Positions 1-11,840 are shown, counted from the stretch's first letter. The stretch is DNA of 64,000 nt from Dillenia suffruticosa (GCA_033439265.1 JAVTVX010000027.1:13345001-13409000), one strand, 5' to 3'. Program-made: numbers and translations. Notes: generated by a model from the letters alone, not told the origin.

Positions 1-1003
1 ACCTTCAAAGTCACATATAGTCATTTCAGAATTGGTATTTTATTCGCATTCTACTTACACTCTGAACATTTACAGAACTTCTAGATTCATTCAAAATATC
101 AGTTAGAGCAGAAATCTCCTTACCTAGGGTTTTCTCGAAGCGCAGAGTCTCGTCCGACTGTCGCTTCGGTCGCTCCAAGATCTGTAGTGTTTCCTATCAA
201 AACAAGATTTTTATTTTGTTAGATCTAAACACTTAGATCCGAATCAAAAACCCTAAGTCATTTACCTGCGTGGAGGTTCGTGGGCTGTCACGGGCTCACG
301 GACCGTCACGGGCCGTCGCGGGCTCGTGGGCTACAGCTAGTGGGCTCGCTGGTCTGCGTGCTACGGGGTAGCGGGCCGACGGGCTGGCGGGCCGGCGGGC
401 CGATGGGCTGAACTGGGCCGTGGGCCGTACTGGACCTGCGGGCTTGGACGGGCTGTCAGGCTTGGTGGGCCCGTGGGCTTGCTGCTGATGGGCCTGCGGC
501 TAATGGGCCTGCGGGCCGACAGTGGCTCGCGGGCTGGTGCTCGCCCGTGTGCTGCGCTGGCTCGTGCGCGCTCGCGCGCTGCTGCGCGCCCCTGCGCGCT
601 CTGCTCGCGCGCTCTGCTCGCGCTCGTGCGCTGGGCCGCGCGCTCGCGGCCTGGGCTCGCGCTCGCGGCCTGGGCTCGCGCTCGCGGACTCAGTCCTGCT
701 CGCGCGCTAGTGCGCTGATGCGCGATGGTGCACGCCCGTGCACTGATGCACGCCTATGCGCTGTGCTGCTGCGCGCTCGGTGGCTCGATCGCGGCTCGCG
801 GCAGTGTGCGGCGAGGCGGAGAGAGAACGATCGTGGAAGATCGCGAGAGGGAGAGAAGACAGAGTGAGGTAGAGAGAGAAACTGAGAGGGAAGAAGAAGA
901 AGAAGAAGAAGGAGAAGAAGGTGAAAGAGAAAGAGATGCCGGCGGAGCTCGCGGGGGAAGAGCAGCGCCGCGGTGGGGGAGGGAGACGAAGGGTCGGCGG
1001 AGA

Positions 1004-1047
<44 letters not shown>

Positions 1048-1148
1048 AGAATTAGGGCTTTAGCCCTAATTCAATTGGGGGAGGGCCAAAACGCTGCGTT
1101 TTGGCTCTCCCTTTTTTTTTTTTTTTTTTTTTTTGGCTTGGTGTTACA
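1..1148 (-). repeat. Left LTR (downstream LTR of a minus-strand Ty3/gypsy element), truncated by the window edge
   Basis: Bases 1-321 match 5677-5997 without indels and with three differences, so both are the same part of an LTR. The right boundary at 1148 is inferred: it ends in ACA, the inverse of the TGT that opens the right LTR at 3775. It is followed by a polypurine tract on the minus strand. Adding the part seen only in the right LTR (3775-5676) gives an LTR of about 3 kb, large but known in some plant Ty3/gypsy lineages. The segment from about 265 to 800 is very GC-rich and made of degenerate GGGC/GCGCGC words. From 820 to 1055 it is purine-rich with a GA microsatellite. No gene is supported here; the Ala/Arg-rich frames only reflect composition. 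Confidence 0.75.
265..1055. repeat. GC-rich simple block followed by a GA purine tract inside the LTR
   Basis: Bases 265-800 are built from short variants of GGGCTG, GGGCCG and GCGCTCGCG with no codon-like organisation. Bases 820-1055 are almost pure purine on the plus strand and include an uninterrupted GA run near 1008-1042. A T run of over 20 bases follows near 1111-1134. Both contrast sharply with the AT-rich surroundings. Confidence 0.7.
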
Positions 1149-1168
1149 TTTTCTAACCCCCTAAAAAC
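1149..1168 (-). other. Polypurine tract of the minus-strand retrotransposon
   Basis: Read on the minus strand, an A/G-rich run containing AGGGGG lies immediately before the TGTAACACC that starts the LTR. That is where second-strand priming occurs in LTR retrotransposons. A few pyrimidines interrupt the run, so it is a weak tract. Confidence 0.5.
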
Positions 1169-1351
1169 AAGTTTCGTCCTCGAAACTAAAAGAAAATAAT
1201 ACGCTGAACGAGTGGGGGTATTGTCTCTTAAGTCTCTTACTAGTCTCTTCGGGCTCTCAGGTCTCTTCCTCGACCTGATCACTCCTCCCCAAAACTCTGA
1301 CCAATGAAAGTTCTTTGCTCCGCAGCTTTCTGACCTATCCATCTAGAATAG

Positions 1352-2130
1352 CTACGTGCTGAGTTGAAACACTAAGATCCTCTCTGTCTGGCCGTCCCTC
1401 GTCAGACGTTTGAGCTCTTGAAAGCTCGTCTCACAGCGATCGTCCCACAAGAACTTAACGCCCTTCGTATCAATCTGGTAAGTATAGCGACGATCCGGAA
1501 AAATCATTCTATGAATCGCCGATAACACCCCGCAAGGCCAAGGAAACTTCGCACCTCGGTCACTGTCTGTGGCTGTTGGTGTGTTGGTCAGCCCAAATGG
1601 CATGACCACGAACTCGTAATATCCATATTGATTGCGGAATGTGGTCTTAGGCACATCCTCAGCCTTGATCCGCAACTAATGATATCCAAATCGAAGATCA
1701 ATCTTTGAGAAAAACACGCGCACCTGGAACTGCTCAAATAAATCATCAATATACGACAAAGTGTTCAGATTCTTGATAAAAACCTTGTTTAGCTGCCTAC
1801 AGTTCACACACAATCTTAGAATCTCGTATTTCTACTTCACGAATAATCACCGGAGCACCCTAAGGGGAAGTGCTCAAACGGATAAAACCGTTGTCCAGTA
1901 ATTCCCGCTACTAGACCTAGAGCTCTCTAAACTTCACTGGCGCCATTCAGTATGGCAGAATAAATATAAGAGTGATCCCTGGAGCTAGGTCAATCTCGAA
2001 ATCACACTCCCGAACTGGGGGTAGTACGGGTAGCTCATCGGGAATATATTTAGGAAACTCCTATACCACCAGAATCTCATCAAGTCTCGGGTTCTGTATG
2101 GTGGTATCGATCATATGTGTCAGATCTGTC
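1352..2130 (-). pseudogene. Ty3/gypsy pol remnant: reverse transcriptase and start of RNase H
   Basis: On the minus strand, translation across several stops and frame changes gives the usual order of a Ty3/gypsy polymerase. A P-E/D-ELPxLPP linker comes first, near 2070-2030, followed by a block ending in the FSKIDL-x-GYH motif near 1700. Next come [10 protein letters not shown] and VMPFGLTN near 1675-1590. The YIDD-type catalytic motif expected downstream is absent. The sequence instead jumps to a Trp-Asp-Asp-x-Cys-x-x-(S)FQELK segment, typical of the RT to RNase H connection, near 1460-1400. An internal deletion has therefore removed the palm core. The interior between the LTRs is only about 2.6 kb and I see no integrase, so the element cannot encode its own mobility. 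Confidence 0.8.
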
Positions 2131-2618
2131 ATACTTCCTCGACGTATTATACGTCTGGCTTTCCTCACTAATACAATACCATGGGGTATAACAGCCCATC
2201 CGACTGTTGAGCGAAAGAAACTCTCACGTAGAAATAGTTCGACCTTGTGCCAATAAGAACACAAACGTCGACACCGGTATATCAAAATAGTTAAGCCTCT
2301 AGTACTGTAACAATCATGTCCGTACATATCATCACAAAATACACGATTTCAAAGAAACAGTGCATAAGGACCTCTAAATGGAAGGATCCGCAGGAGGATT
2401 ACCCATGATCATATCTGGGTTCGCCAGAGCGTCCTCCTGAGTCATCGCATACACAAGGGCCTGCACCCTCAACTATTCTCGTGAAAACCTAATACTATAT
2501 TGCTCCCGGCTGCAGTCCGTGGAGCAGTGTCACTAGGATGCGCAGGTGTTCCCTGCTGTCCTACATGTGGTGTATTCTGATGACTCGAAGCCAACTAACC
2601 TCCAAGTCACAGATCAGG

Positions 2619-2660
2619 GCATAAACTCCTGATATGCCTCGGCTTCTCATAGTGGAAGCA
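2619..2660 (-). pseudogene. Gag zinc-knuckle remnant with the second cysteine changed to tyrosine
   Basis: The minus-strand codons read C-F-H-Y-E-K-P-R-H-I-R-S-L-C. This fits the CX2CX4HX4C retroviral-type knuckle of Ty3/gypsy Gag exactly in spacing, but the second zinc ligand is Tyr. It lies upstream of the RT remnant in element orientation, the expected gag-then-pol order. The rest of the gag and protease region up to about 3700 is too degraded to delimit. Confidence 0.6.
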
Positions 2661-3755
2661 TGTAATAAGTGCTCTACATATTTATTCGCGCGTGGTGCTT
2701 GCCATATATGCGGCAAAGAAAAGGTCGCTAAACAGTAGCCTAGCTCATGGCACTAGGACTGGTGATATAACCACCGGAGATATGGTCCCGCTAAAACTCC
2801 GTGAAATATCTGTGGTCGAATTCCATTAGGAAATCGCTTTGCCGCAATGGCTTATAGCCTCATCGCAAATAGCCTCCCATCAAGTGAGGGCTTCCCTATC
2901 GAATAGTCTTTCAGTAACTCGTATACTATACTCCTCGCGCAAGCCTAGATCTATCAAGATCCGTTGGGTTCAGTTGACTCAGTGCTGTGCTACCATAGCA
3001 TCACCAAGTCCAAAAATCTATGTATCCCAACTGTCGAGCTATTGTGACTAGCTGGGTCATCTCGGGGATGCACCCAAGTATGGCGCAATTATTATCACTC
3101 AGATTCGAAACTGTAAGAAGAACGGCCACCGATGGACGATTTGGTGCCGCTTAAGTAAGAACTACTGTAGAAAAAAATAAGCGCAGCCGTAGATATCGGC
3201 CTTGCTATCAAAGATGATGGGGTGACATCTGGACCCCATGTGCCGTGTATCACTCGTACTCTTACCCGAAAATATCAAGAGTAAATGGTGGAGACGTTGG
3301 TATAATAGCCGGCTGAGAAGGTGCTGGAGAAAACACACACAGAGGATGTATTCTTCGGCACCAAAAGGGGCGCTTGAAATGAGGAAGTATCCTCGCTCTC
3401 TTTAAGTAACTCAGGGAGTACATATCTAGCGCTCCATGTACTCGTCATGGTTCCGCAATATAATAATTCTCATTAGGCATTGTTCAAGGATTAGGGTTAG
3501 TACAACTAACCCCCTAAAATGAATGAAATCATCAATTTAAGAACCATCTCCATTGGTTCCTTCTTTGAAAATGAAGAAATGCTAGGTTAGATAAGAATTA
3601 ATATCTAACCCCCTAAAATAGATAAACTCATATGTCAAAGACCATATGCAGGGATATAAATGACTGTATGAAATTCTTATGCATTGAGGACTTTTAAAAT
3701 CAAGTTACTTGGGAATGTTTTCAAATCATTTTATAAAATATAGCTCTAACCAAGA
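2661..3755 (-). pseudogene. Degraded gag/5' leader region of the retrotransposon
   Basis: This lies between the primer binding site and the zinc knuckle, where gag belongs. No continuous frame survives on the minus strand. The repeated AACCCCCTAAAAT words near 3507-3515 and 3608-3617 are the only visible internal structure. I assign it by position only. Confidence 0.4.
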
Positions 3756-3768
3756 GCTCTGATACCAA
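3756..3768 (-). other. Primer binding site complementary to initiator-methionine tRNA
   Basis: Minus-strand TTGGTATCAGAGC is the classic plant LTR-retrotransposon site complementary to the 3' end of tRNA-iMet. It sits six bases inside the LTR end at 3775, which fixes the element's orientation as minus and makes 3775 onward the upstream LTR. Confidence 0.85.
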
Positions 3769-3774
3769 CCGAAC

Positions 3775-5999
3775 TGTCACGCCCCGAACCGGGATCGTGA
3801 ACAGCCGCTCGTTGTCCCTGGATGCCGACTGTATTTTTACAGAAAATCGGACAGAATCTCCCCATAAATCGAAGGTTTCCCGAGTACAATTTCACCTGTA
3901 TATCATATTCATCCAAAAAAATAAGTAAATGGCCATCCCGGCCTCTCCAAAATCAACAAATACCACAACCAACATCCAGAACAACGCAAGACTATAAGTT
4001 TCTAGCAGTCCTAGCAACAGACCTCTACTGTCATGCCCAACTAGAGCATGAGCAGCCGCCACACCGAGCGGATTTAAATTCTACGCATATATAAATTAAA
4101 TTCCCAAGTTGTTTTTAAATATTTACAAATGCCTCAATGCCATGAAATAAATCAATACGAGAGTTTCAAGAATAAATGTCCATAATTTATACAGTCATCC
4201 CAAAAATTTAAATAAATGGAATGGTCAAACTAAAATCTCCAATACATAATAATGTCACCAATCATCATAGCGGAAGAAATGGAAAATATCCATACCCAAA
4301 TCCAGTGATATCTCTTCGGTCCAGCACTAATCCTGTGGGAAAGAAAGTGAGGGATGAGTATCTATGGGAGGATACTCAGTAAGTGAGGGGATTGACATCA
4401 TACTATCAATATCGAGGTGAATTTGGAGTGTCAAAGCATAAGATAAGAAAATATCCGTAGTGTGCAAACCGATCATGTTATTTCAAAATCATATATAATA
4501 CGCACACATCAGAAATCAAGATATGCATCCCAAAATTTTACATCAATGTCATGAAGAGTCGGCCAATGAAATATTCTCGGCAATGGTCTACCTCGACCAA
4601 GGACGGCGCATTGGGGGTTTTTCCAAATGTAAGTATAAAAAAATGGCTCTCTGCCCTAATGTTGGCCGCAGACTACCCCAACTAGCCTGTAAATAATAAT
4701 AATAATAACGTACATATAACTAGTCAGCCGTGTATGGTGCCCCCGCCTGGTGCTAGACGGAGCCGTACTCAACGTCCTCTCCGATGAGGGTCAACCTGGG
4801 ACACCCATACACACGACGATCTGGCGGATACCTCCGGTCGAAGCGTATCCGGACACAAGGGGTGCCTCTACCAGATGTCCTTCGTAGTTACGGATCACAA
4901 TATCATATCAGCCGGGCACGTAGCCCCATGCATCCCATCACCAGATCAGCCGGGCATATAGCCCCATGCATAATATCATAACGTCAGCCGGGCATACAGC
5001 CCAATGCATAATATCATAAAGTCGGCCGGGCATACAGCCCAAAACATAATATCATAAAGTCGGCCGGGCATACAGCCCAAATGTGTAAGTAAATCCATTT
5101 AAAACCATGTGCCAATGCAGTGGAAGTATTTAAAACATATCAATATGTCGAAAATGTGGCACAATATACGTTTATCAAAACTCATGGATGCATATCAATA
5201 AAGTCAGCAGTTAAGACACTCCAAAGGTCACAAAACATTTCATCAAATATTGGAAAGGTCTAACAATCATATATTTGCAGAAATATGTCATTTAAAAGTA
5301 TTTTTGAAACATGATTTTCAATCAATAGCGAATGTCAAAGTCCCACTCACAGTTCTAGGGAGGGTGGTCACTCCCTATTTTCAAAACAATTTCCAATCTG
5401 CTTTCTCGAATCTCCAAAAAATCAACCTAATCAGATCATCAAAATTGAATATCAACTTCTCAAGCATCTTAAGGGTTTATCCGAAAAACATGAAATGAAC
5501 AATATCTTCCACTTTACGACTCATTTCATTCCAACCCTACAATCCAGATACTTTCATGCATATTTCAAGGTTTAACTCTAAAGGAAATCATTCGAATTAA
5601 CTCAACATGATTTTATGATTCTCTAATATGCTTCTTTCGTATCAGAGCATCTAGTTTCTGTAACATTCTCTACTTAACCTTCAAAGTCACATATAGTCAT
5701 TTCAGAATTGGTATTTTATTCGCATTCTACTTACACTCTAAACATTTACAGAACTTCTAGATTCATTCAAAATATCAGTTAGAGCAGAAATCTCCTTACC
5801 TAGGGTTTTCTCGAAGCGCAGAGTCTCGTCCGACTGTCGCTTCGGTCGCTCCAAGGTCTGTAGTGTTTCCTATCAAAACAAGATTTTTATTTTGTTAGAT
5901 CTAAACACTTAGATCCGAATCAAAAACCCTAAGTCATTTACCTGCGTGGAGGTTCGTGGGCTGTCACGGGCTCACGGACCGTCACGGGCCGTCACGGGC
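3775..5999 (-). repeat. Right LTR (upstream LTR of the minus-strand element), incomplete
   Basis: It opens with TGTCACGCCCCGAAC and runs to about 5999. The last 321 bases equal the first 321 bases of the window with three substitutions, all transitions. The part matching window bases 322-1148 is missing, because the sequence switches at 5997-6000 to another piece of the same LTR. It contains a 38-bp tandem repeat (4911-5100). No host gene is supported inside. Confidence 0.75.
4911..5100. repeat. 38-bp tandem minisatellite, five units
   Basis: The word GCCGGG recurs at 4911, 4949, 4987, 5025 and 5063, exactly 38 bases apart. Each is followed by CAYRYAGCCC and ATAATATCATAA-type sequence. The units diverge most at the left end. 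It lies within the right LTR; the matching part of the left LTR is outside the window. Confidence 0.9.
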
Positions 6000-6170
6000 C
6001 TACGCATATATAAATTAAATTCCCAAGTTGTTTTTAAATATTTACAAATGCCTCAATGCCATGAAATAAATCAATACAAGAGTTTCAAGAATAAATGTCC
6101 ATAATTTATACAGTCATTCCAAAAATTTAAATAAATGGAATGGTCAAACTAAAATCTCCAATACATAATA
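6000..6170 (-). repeat. Displaced LTR fragment, a second copy of 4081-4250
   Basis: This block repeats 4081-4250 at an offset of 1919 bases with about two substitutions. It is joined directly to the truncated right LTR at a CTACG microhomology. It ends abruptly near 6170, where unrelated AT-rich DNA begins. It may be a partial tandem duplication inside the LTR, a second truncated LTR, or an assembly error. Confidence 0.8.
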
Positions 6171-7554
6171 TTTTGAATCTCTTGCCCATCATAGAAAATA
6201 TCTAAATGCTCATTTTGTCTTTTATTGGTCTCTAAAATTTGACAAAATTTAAAAAATATCTGATACAATACAAAATCATATCATTCATATCATCGAATTC
6301 AAATTTTCAGATAATTAACTAAAACAATTTGAGAGAGAATTTCCAATACAACTAGTATAGATTCTCTAATATGTATGCATATTGTAACTAACTATTATTA
6401 TATATCCAATAATAATGTAACATAATTCTAGATCAAAGTTGATTTAAATAGAGAATTATGTCATGCAAGTGCATATATGAGAGTACGATGTGATGTTAAA
6501 ATAAGATGAATACAATTTGGAAAAAGAAAAAACTTAATAGTTGTTGCTCAAATATTTTTCTTAAAATCTTGTATTTGAATTTTCATAAATATGTATATTT
6601 TCGAGATTTTCGAGATTTTCGCCACCCCTATATAAAAAAATGATACAATGTCTTATACGTGATGTTATTTTGTTTATTTTTGCTCAGAGCTTTTCGGTGT
6701 TTCATTTTTTTTGAATGGAAAATCATGACTGTTAAAACTTAAAAATAAAAATTATTGAAAATTTAGAATCGAGATAAAATAGGTATATTGTTGAATAAAA
6801 AGCATAGTTATAGAAAATATTTCAATTATTAAAAATCTAAAAAATTTGAATACATGTCTATGAAACATTTAATGTCATGCATATTTAATATGCGTGTTAA
6901 CATATAAAAAATAAATATTTCCAAATGATACACATAACACCAGATAATGCCATTATTATTACTGATATATTTTTATATATATCAACTTATATTATCTCAA
7001 ATATCACAATACGTTAATATATCATATATTTAAGAGAATATTTGATTAATTTGACATTAAATCTTTTCTTTTATGTATATATTCAAATTTAAATAAATAA
7101 TTTATTTGTTCAATATATTATATATATGCAAAAATAGCAAAGAAAATAAAATTATTCTAATATTATATTTTTTAAATTTATCTAAATTTTTTAAATTTAC
7201 GACATTTACGACATAAATTATTTATTAATTATTAACCATATAGATATAAGCGTGAAAGACCCCTTGTTACCTGGATTTTGTCATCCTCCAATTGGCTGTG
7301 ATTGGTCGTGATGAGGTGGAGCTGATGTGGCCCGTTGTTTTCTCTTTTTTTTTTCCTCTTTCTTTTCTTTTCATTTCATTTTATTTCATTTCAGAAACAT
7401 TAATGTGTTTTTTTCTTTCCTTTCTCTCTTTCTTTCTCTATTGTTAGAAACATTAATGAATTAGATTTTATTATTGATTTCACGGAAGACATGCCTAGAG
7501 TGGTTGGGAGGACTCTTTAGCAATTTGTACTTTTGGGGAAAAATGTAACCTTTT
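6171..7554. other. AT-rich intergenic DNA, no gene seen
   Basis: No frame with recognisable protein features occurs on either strand. A pyrimidine-rich patch lies at about 7330-7440. The left end of Helitron copy 1 may lie here, but I find no convincing 5' TC terminus. Confidence 0.5.
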
Positions 7555-8059
7555 ATCTTGAACACGTAATGCAGCGTTGGAGACATGATCACTGTTCTCT
7601 GTTAAATAAATAAATAAATATAAAAATGAATGTAATCAAAAAATAAAATAAACATTTATTTTTATATTTCTTTTTCCAAGAAATTTAGTTTTATACGCAA
7701 ATCGAGGTGATAGGAGTTGTTTGGCTATTATGATTACGATACATGAAGTACACGCTTTCACTTTCCTAAGAGCTTGATATGGTTAGTATATATTTATGTA
7801 TATCGGATTGTCATTTTGAGGGTTTGTAGACTTCTTCTTTTGTTTTAACCAGGTTCTCTTTCTTTCTTACTCATCTCTACCACAACGTTTTTTTTATTAC
7901 GTTTATAATGATTTGGCTAATTAATTTGCTTTGTTCAACTTTTTCCCCTTTAATCCTTTCTTTTCTTGATCCATTTGTAGTTTTTGTGCTTTCTACTAGC
8001 TGTTCTCTTTTCTCTTGTGTGGTTGTATCTATGCAATCCCAATTCTTGTATGCTTGTAT

Positions 8060-8310
8060 GCTTGGGACTTACAATAACTAATCTTTCTGTAACCATCTAA
8101 CGTTTCCTTTCCGACCATGCTATTATTCTAGGACTCCGAACAAAATATTTAGAGAATCCTTTATACAGGCATCTCAACTGTTGTGCTATTTCGTTATTAA
8201 ACTTATTCATTTTGAAAATCTCAATTGACTTGGTTATGGAGAAGTCAACATTTTTTAGTAAATAGACCAAATCAAATTCGTTGTTAATCGAAAGAAGATC
8301 TCTCTGGAAA
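8060..8310 (-). pseudogene. Helitron Rep/helicase fragment in inverted orientation
   Basis: Minus-strand translation gives a block with YLLKNVDFS, QLRCLYKGF and WSERKR. It corresponds to plus-strand YLLRNVDFS, LKCLYKEF and CSERKRQ of copy 2 at about 19860-20110. In Helitron proteins this segment lies between the Rep tyrosine motif and the helicase. The neighbouring helicase C-terminus (from about 8311) is on the plus strand, so this block was flipped and the roughly 1.4 kb that should separate the two was lost. The junction falls near 8304-8316 and the left breakpoint near 8060. Confidence 0.75.
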
Positions 8311-8960
8311 TGCGCATACTTATATAGCATCAGATAGGACCGTTAACGAACGCCATCAAGGAGACTACGAGGATTTTTTAAACAACCAAAATCCAAGAGG
8401 TCTACCACCTTATAGATTGTTACTTAATAAAGAGAATTGTCCTATTATGTTGCTTAGGAATATGAACCCAATAGAGGTTTTGTGTAATGGGACAAGGCTG
8501 ATATGCAAGCAATCAGGAGAGTATTCTATTTGTGCAGAGATGGTTTCTGAACAGTACATCGGAAAAAAGGTATCCATTTCTTGAATTCCTTTGCAGACTT
8601 CTGACAATGAAAAAAATGGGATTCCCTTCATAAGAACACAATTCCCTATTCGATTATGCTTTGCTATGACAAACAACAAATGTCAAGGACAAACATTGGA
8701 TTACATTGGAATTTATATACGTGAACCTGTTTTCTCTCATGGCTGACTCTATGTTGCATTGTCTAGAGCTAGATCCACCCATTCAATTAAGGTGTTAATA
8801 GTTTCTGAAACATTTGATGATGTAAGATTGGACGGTAAAACAAGAAATGTTGTTTTATTGAAATATTTAGTCTCCCTAAATTGTAGGGTTTTCTTCATTC
8901 AGGTATATATATTCATGATTTCCATCTTATTTGACACTTTTTTCCATGATCTTTTATTTT
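8311..8960 (+). pseudogene. Helitron helicase C-terminal remnant (Pif1-like motifs V and VI)
   Basis: Translation with breaks gives a DRTVNERHQGDYEDFL block, then CPIMLLRN-NP and LCNGTRL, the conserved Pif1/Helitron helicase region. This is followed by a CQGQTLDY-type motif near 8680-8705 and an LYVALSRARS motif near 8750-8775, which are helicase motifs V and VI. The motifs with Walker A and B boxes are deleted. In-frame stops occur near 8580 and 8742. It is collinear with 21541-22090 of copy 2. Confidence 0.8.
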
Positions 8961-8995
8961 GACTTTTTTTATTGCCATTCCTTTATTTTTTTATG

Positions 8996-11583
8996 ATGGA
9001 AAATTATTCTCTTATAAAAAATATCACTTTTAATATGCAAAACTGGACCTGTAAAATCACGGTCCAAGAAAAGCAACATGTTACAATATCAATTAATACC
9101 CCCAATGAATAAGCAAAAATACATCTTCGTGGATTCAGAAGTATGGATTTTTATCTTAGAATCTATTTGAAATCAAAAGCTTTATCATATATGTTTCTAA
9201 CTTTTTTTTTTCATGACTATAGATCTCCACCGTATTATATCTTTCCAACCAAGAGCTTATTACGTATTTTTATAGCTTATAATTTTTAACATGCAACGTT
9301 TAGAATATTATTATTATAAGATAATATTTGCTCGAAAAAAATATCAAGATGTATAACCTCATGCTTATCTCTCTTTTGACATAGGGAACTCAAGTAAAAG
9401 GGATAATGTTTAATGCAGACATCCCTAAAATGAGCCCCATGTTGCAGATCTACAAAACTTATATGATATCAAATGCCGCCGTAAGACCAATTCCTCCAAA
9501 GTTTCAGAACACGGACATCAAGACTCAATGGGTAATATTCACGAGAACACTTGTGGAGGATTTAAAGAACGAAGATGATGTGATGGTTGTAAGGTTTAAT
9601 TATGCAAAATTTATAGATTTGGTGTAATATATGGATCGCAGGGACAAATCTGTAGGTATGTTTCCTTTACTTTCGTTTTTTCAATGCATTTTTTTTGGAT
9701 TATATATATTTTATTTTTTACTCGGATGTTTATTTTTGGATTATTTTCTGGGGTTATTTTTAATCCAGATATTTTGGGCATTATCATTTCTGCATTGGAA
9801 CCAACAAACATCGCTAGGCAAGAAAACAATTCTGTAATTCAAAAATTTGTGATTGTGAATGAAAAGTAAGGGCCCTTAGGCTTTCCCATCTCTAACAAAA
9901 TAATAATGCATTCCTAACTAATATCTCTTTTCGAAAAAAACAGTTTTCAGAGCCTTAAGTTATCTCTTTGGGATGACTTCATCCACAATGAAGGACAACG
10001 AATCTTGGCAAACCTCCGTACGTATCCTGTTATTGTTGGGAGAAGAATCAAAGTAAATTCTTACAACGGTATTAACAAGAAATCCATCGTTCTTTTACTT
10101 TTTCATTTATTTTTTTCTATGCGCATGGATTTTATCTATTTGCTTTCTTTTTACAAGGTGTCGCACTGTCTACTTGGTTTGACTCAGTTATCCTCGTTGA
10201 TTCGCCAATCCAAGAAGCACGACAACTGAAGAACCGGTAATTGTAAATATAAAGTATATAATGATTGTGAATTTTTAAAAAACTAATTTGGGTTTTAACA
10301 TATATTGCTGTTATATATTATATATTGTTCAATTATTTCTTTCATAGGGCTCTGAGAAACAACGAATTGCTACAAGATATAATTTCCCATAAAAAGTACG
10401 ATTACTACCATCTCGATATCTCTTTCACAACAACTGAGAAAATAACCAAGATATGTAATTTAGCAGCAGCACAAAAGGTAAGCCATTTGCTCCAAAAAAA
10501 AAAGATTTTCAATATAAATACTTCTTCCTAACCATCATATTTTACTTACGTCTTCTATGAAGCAATTTCAGACAGCATGGGTAAATGTGCAGCTCTTGTT
10601 TGAACATATTTTTCAAAAATATTGGTACATGGCCTATAGCAATTGTTTTCACTCCACCTCACCTTCGCTTGATGTTGATTTCTTGTGCAATTCATGCAAG
10701 CAAAGAGGAACGGCCAAACCAAGGTAACCTTCTATAGCATTTGATCAGATTTGTGTTATGGTTTTTGTTGTCCCGAATTGTTTGTTTGGACTTTTCTAGC
10801 CATTTTACGATGATTTTGCTTTTATGTCTAATCTTCTTCCTGTATGTTTATACTTTGTGCTTTATAGATGTCGCTTTAATGTTGATTTGCAAGATAATAC
10901 CAGCAAAATAACTGCTTCTGTATTTGGAGAGTTAGCTGAGAAATTACTGAGCTTCACAACTGTTCAAACAATGGAACATTTAACCAGGTTTTATTTATGT
11001 AGTTCACACATGATTTGTTTAAAATATCAGTATACTTAAACTATTTCTTCCTTGTCTAAACACAAAATGTATATCATAGGAGTTCTATTTCCAATTTACT
11101 ATACTAATTTTTTTTCCATATTTTTACAAGAACATTGAACTCCTGCTCAACGATGTCCACGAAGCCCTGAAAGAAAAAATGTTCGTTGTGCACATACGAC
11201 CTATTCGCTCCGAAACAATGGATGTAAAACAACGGTTCACGGTCATATATTATTGTGATGCCTCTGAATATGACACTGATGGTCCATTCTTTTCTTAACA
11301 ATCTACCATTGGCCATTCTTCTTCATCTTCGGTTACTTTAAGTCAATGTGAACCAGGTGCGCCATCTGTATTTTTTGCAGCATCGTGATCCTTCCTTCTT
11401 ATATTTACAATACAATAACTTCGCCGTTTTGCTTTGCTCATTTCAGAAACGATGGTTTCTTCATCGAGAGCCAAGGCTTCGCTACTTCGTAAGTTTGATG
11501 ATGTGGAAGAGAATACCATAGAGACCGGGGAACTTCCCCAACCAATAAATATAAATCTTCCTAAGAAAAAAAAACTAAGCTAA
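8996..11583 (+). pseudogene. RPA-like protein gene of Helitron copy 1, interrupted
   Basis: The product resembles the large subunit of replication protein A, which binds single-stranded DNA and is a regular passenger of plant Helitrons. The ATG at 8996 opens MENYSLIKN, then WTCKITVQEKQH, an OB-fold start. A one-base insertion relative to copy 2 produces a stop at 9110-9112. Further exons start at 9385 (GTQVKGIMFNADI) and near 9768 and 10347. A later pair, near 10570-10724 and 10867-10990, carries a C-terminal zinc-ribbon-like segment with CNSCKQRGTAKP and CRFNVDLQD. The last exon ends at a TAA at 11581 after a Lys-rich PKKKK tail, possibly a nuclear signal. The frameshift and a stop near 9625 argue that it is inactive. 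Confidence 0.75.
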
Positions 11584-11840
11584 ACTACTCTTTTATTTCA
11601 AAAAAAAAATGGCATGATAAAATGCTTTTGTTGTTGTGGTGCCTTGAGAACCACCAGACAAACTTTGTTTTGTCTTTTTCTTTTCTCCATGGAACCATGT
11701 CGCTCATCATGTACTTATTAAAACCAATCCTTTTTAACTTTCTCAAGGCTATGTCTGCAAAAGTTTTACTTATCGGTGAATACTTGTGTTTGTTATTTAC
11801 ATAAATGTGTTTTGTCATAATTAATATTGTGACGCCACTG

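Larger units (their letters stand above)
7555..11840 (+). mobile_element. Helitron copy 1 (autonomous-type, decayed)
   Basis: It contains parts of a Helitron Rep/helicase and of an RPA-like single-stranded-DNA-binding protein, the two genes of autonomous plant Helitrons, in that order. From about 7555 to 8055 the leader aligns with the leader of copy 2 (about 16296-16856). Downstream homology lasts to about 11835 against 25078. The limits are those of shared homology, not proven termini: I could not identify the 5' TC or the 3' hairpin plus CTRRT. Most of the helicase is missing and one remaining block is inverted. Confidence 0.75.

Noticed and set aside
473..1063. Ala/Arg-rich and Glu/Arg-rich reading frames
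   Set aside because: They lie in GC-simple and GA-simple parts of an LTR in several overlapping frames, and have no domain features.
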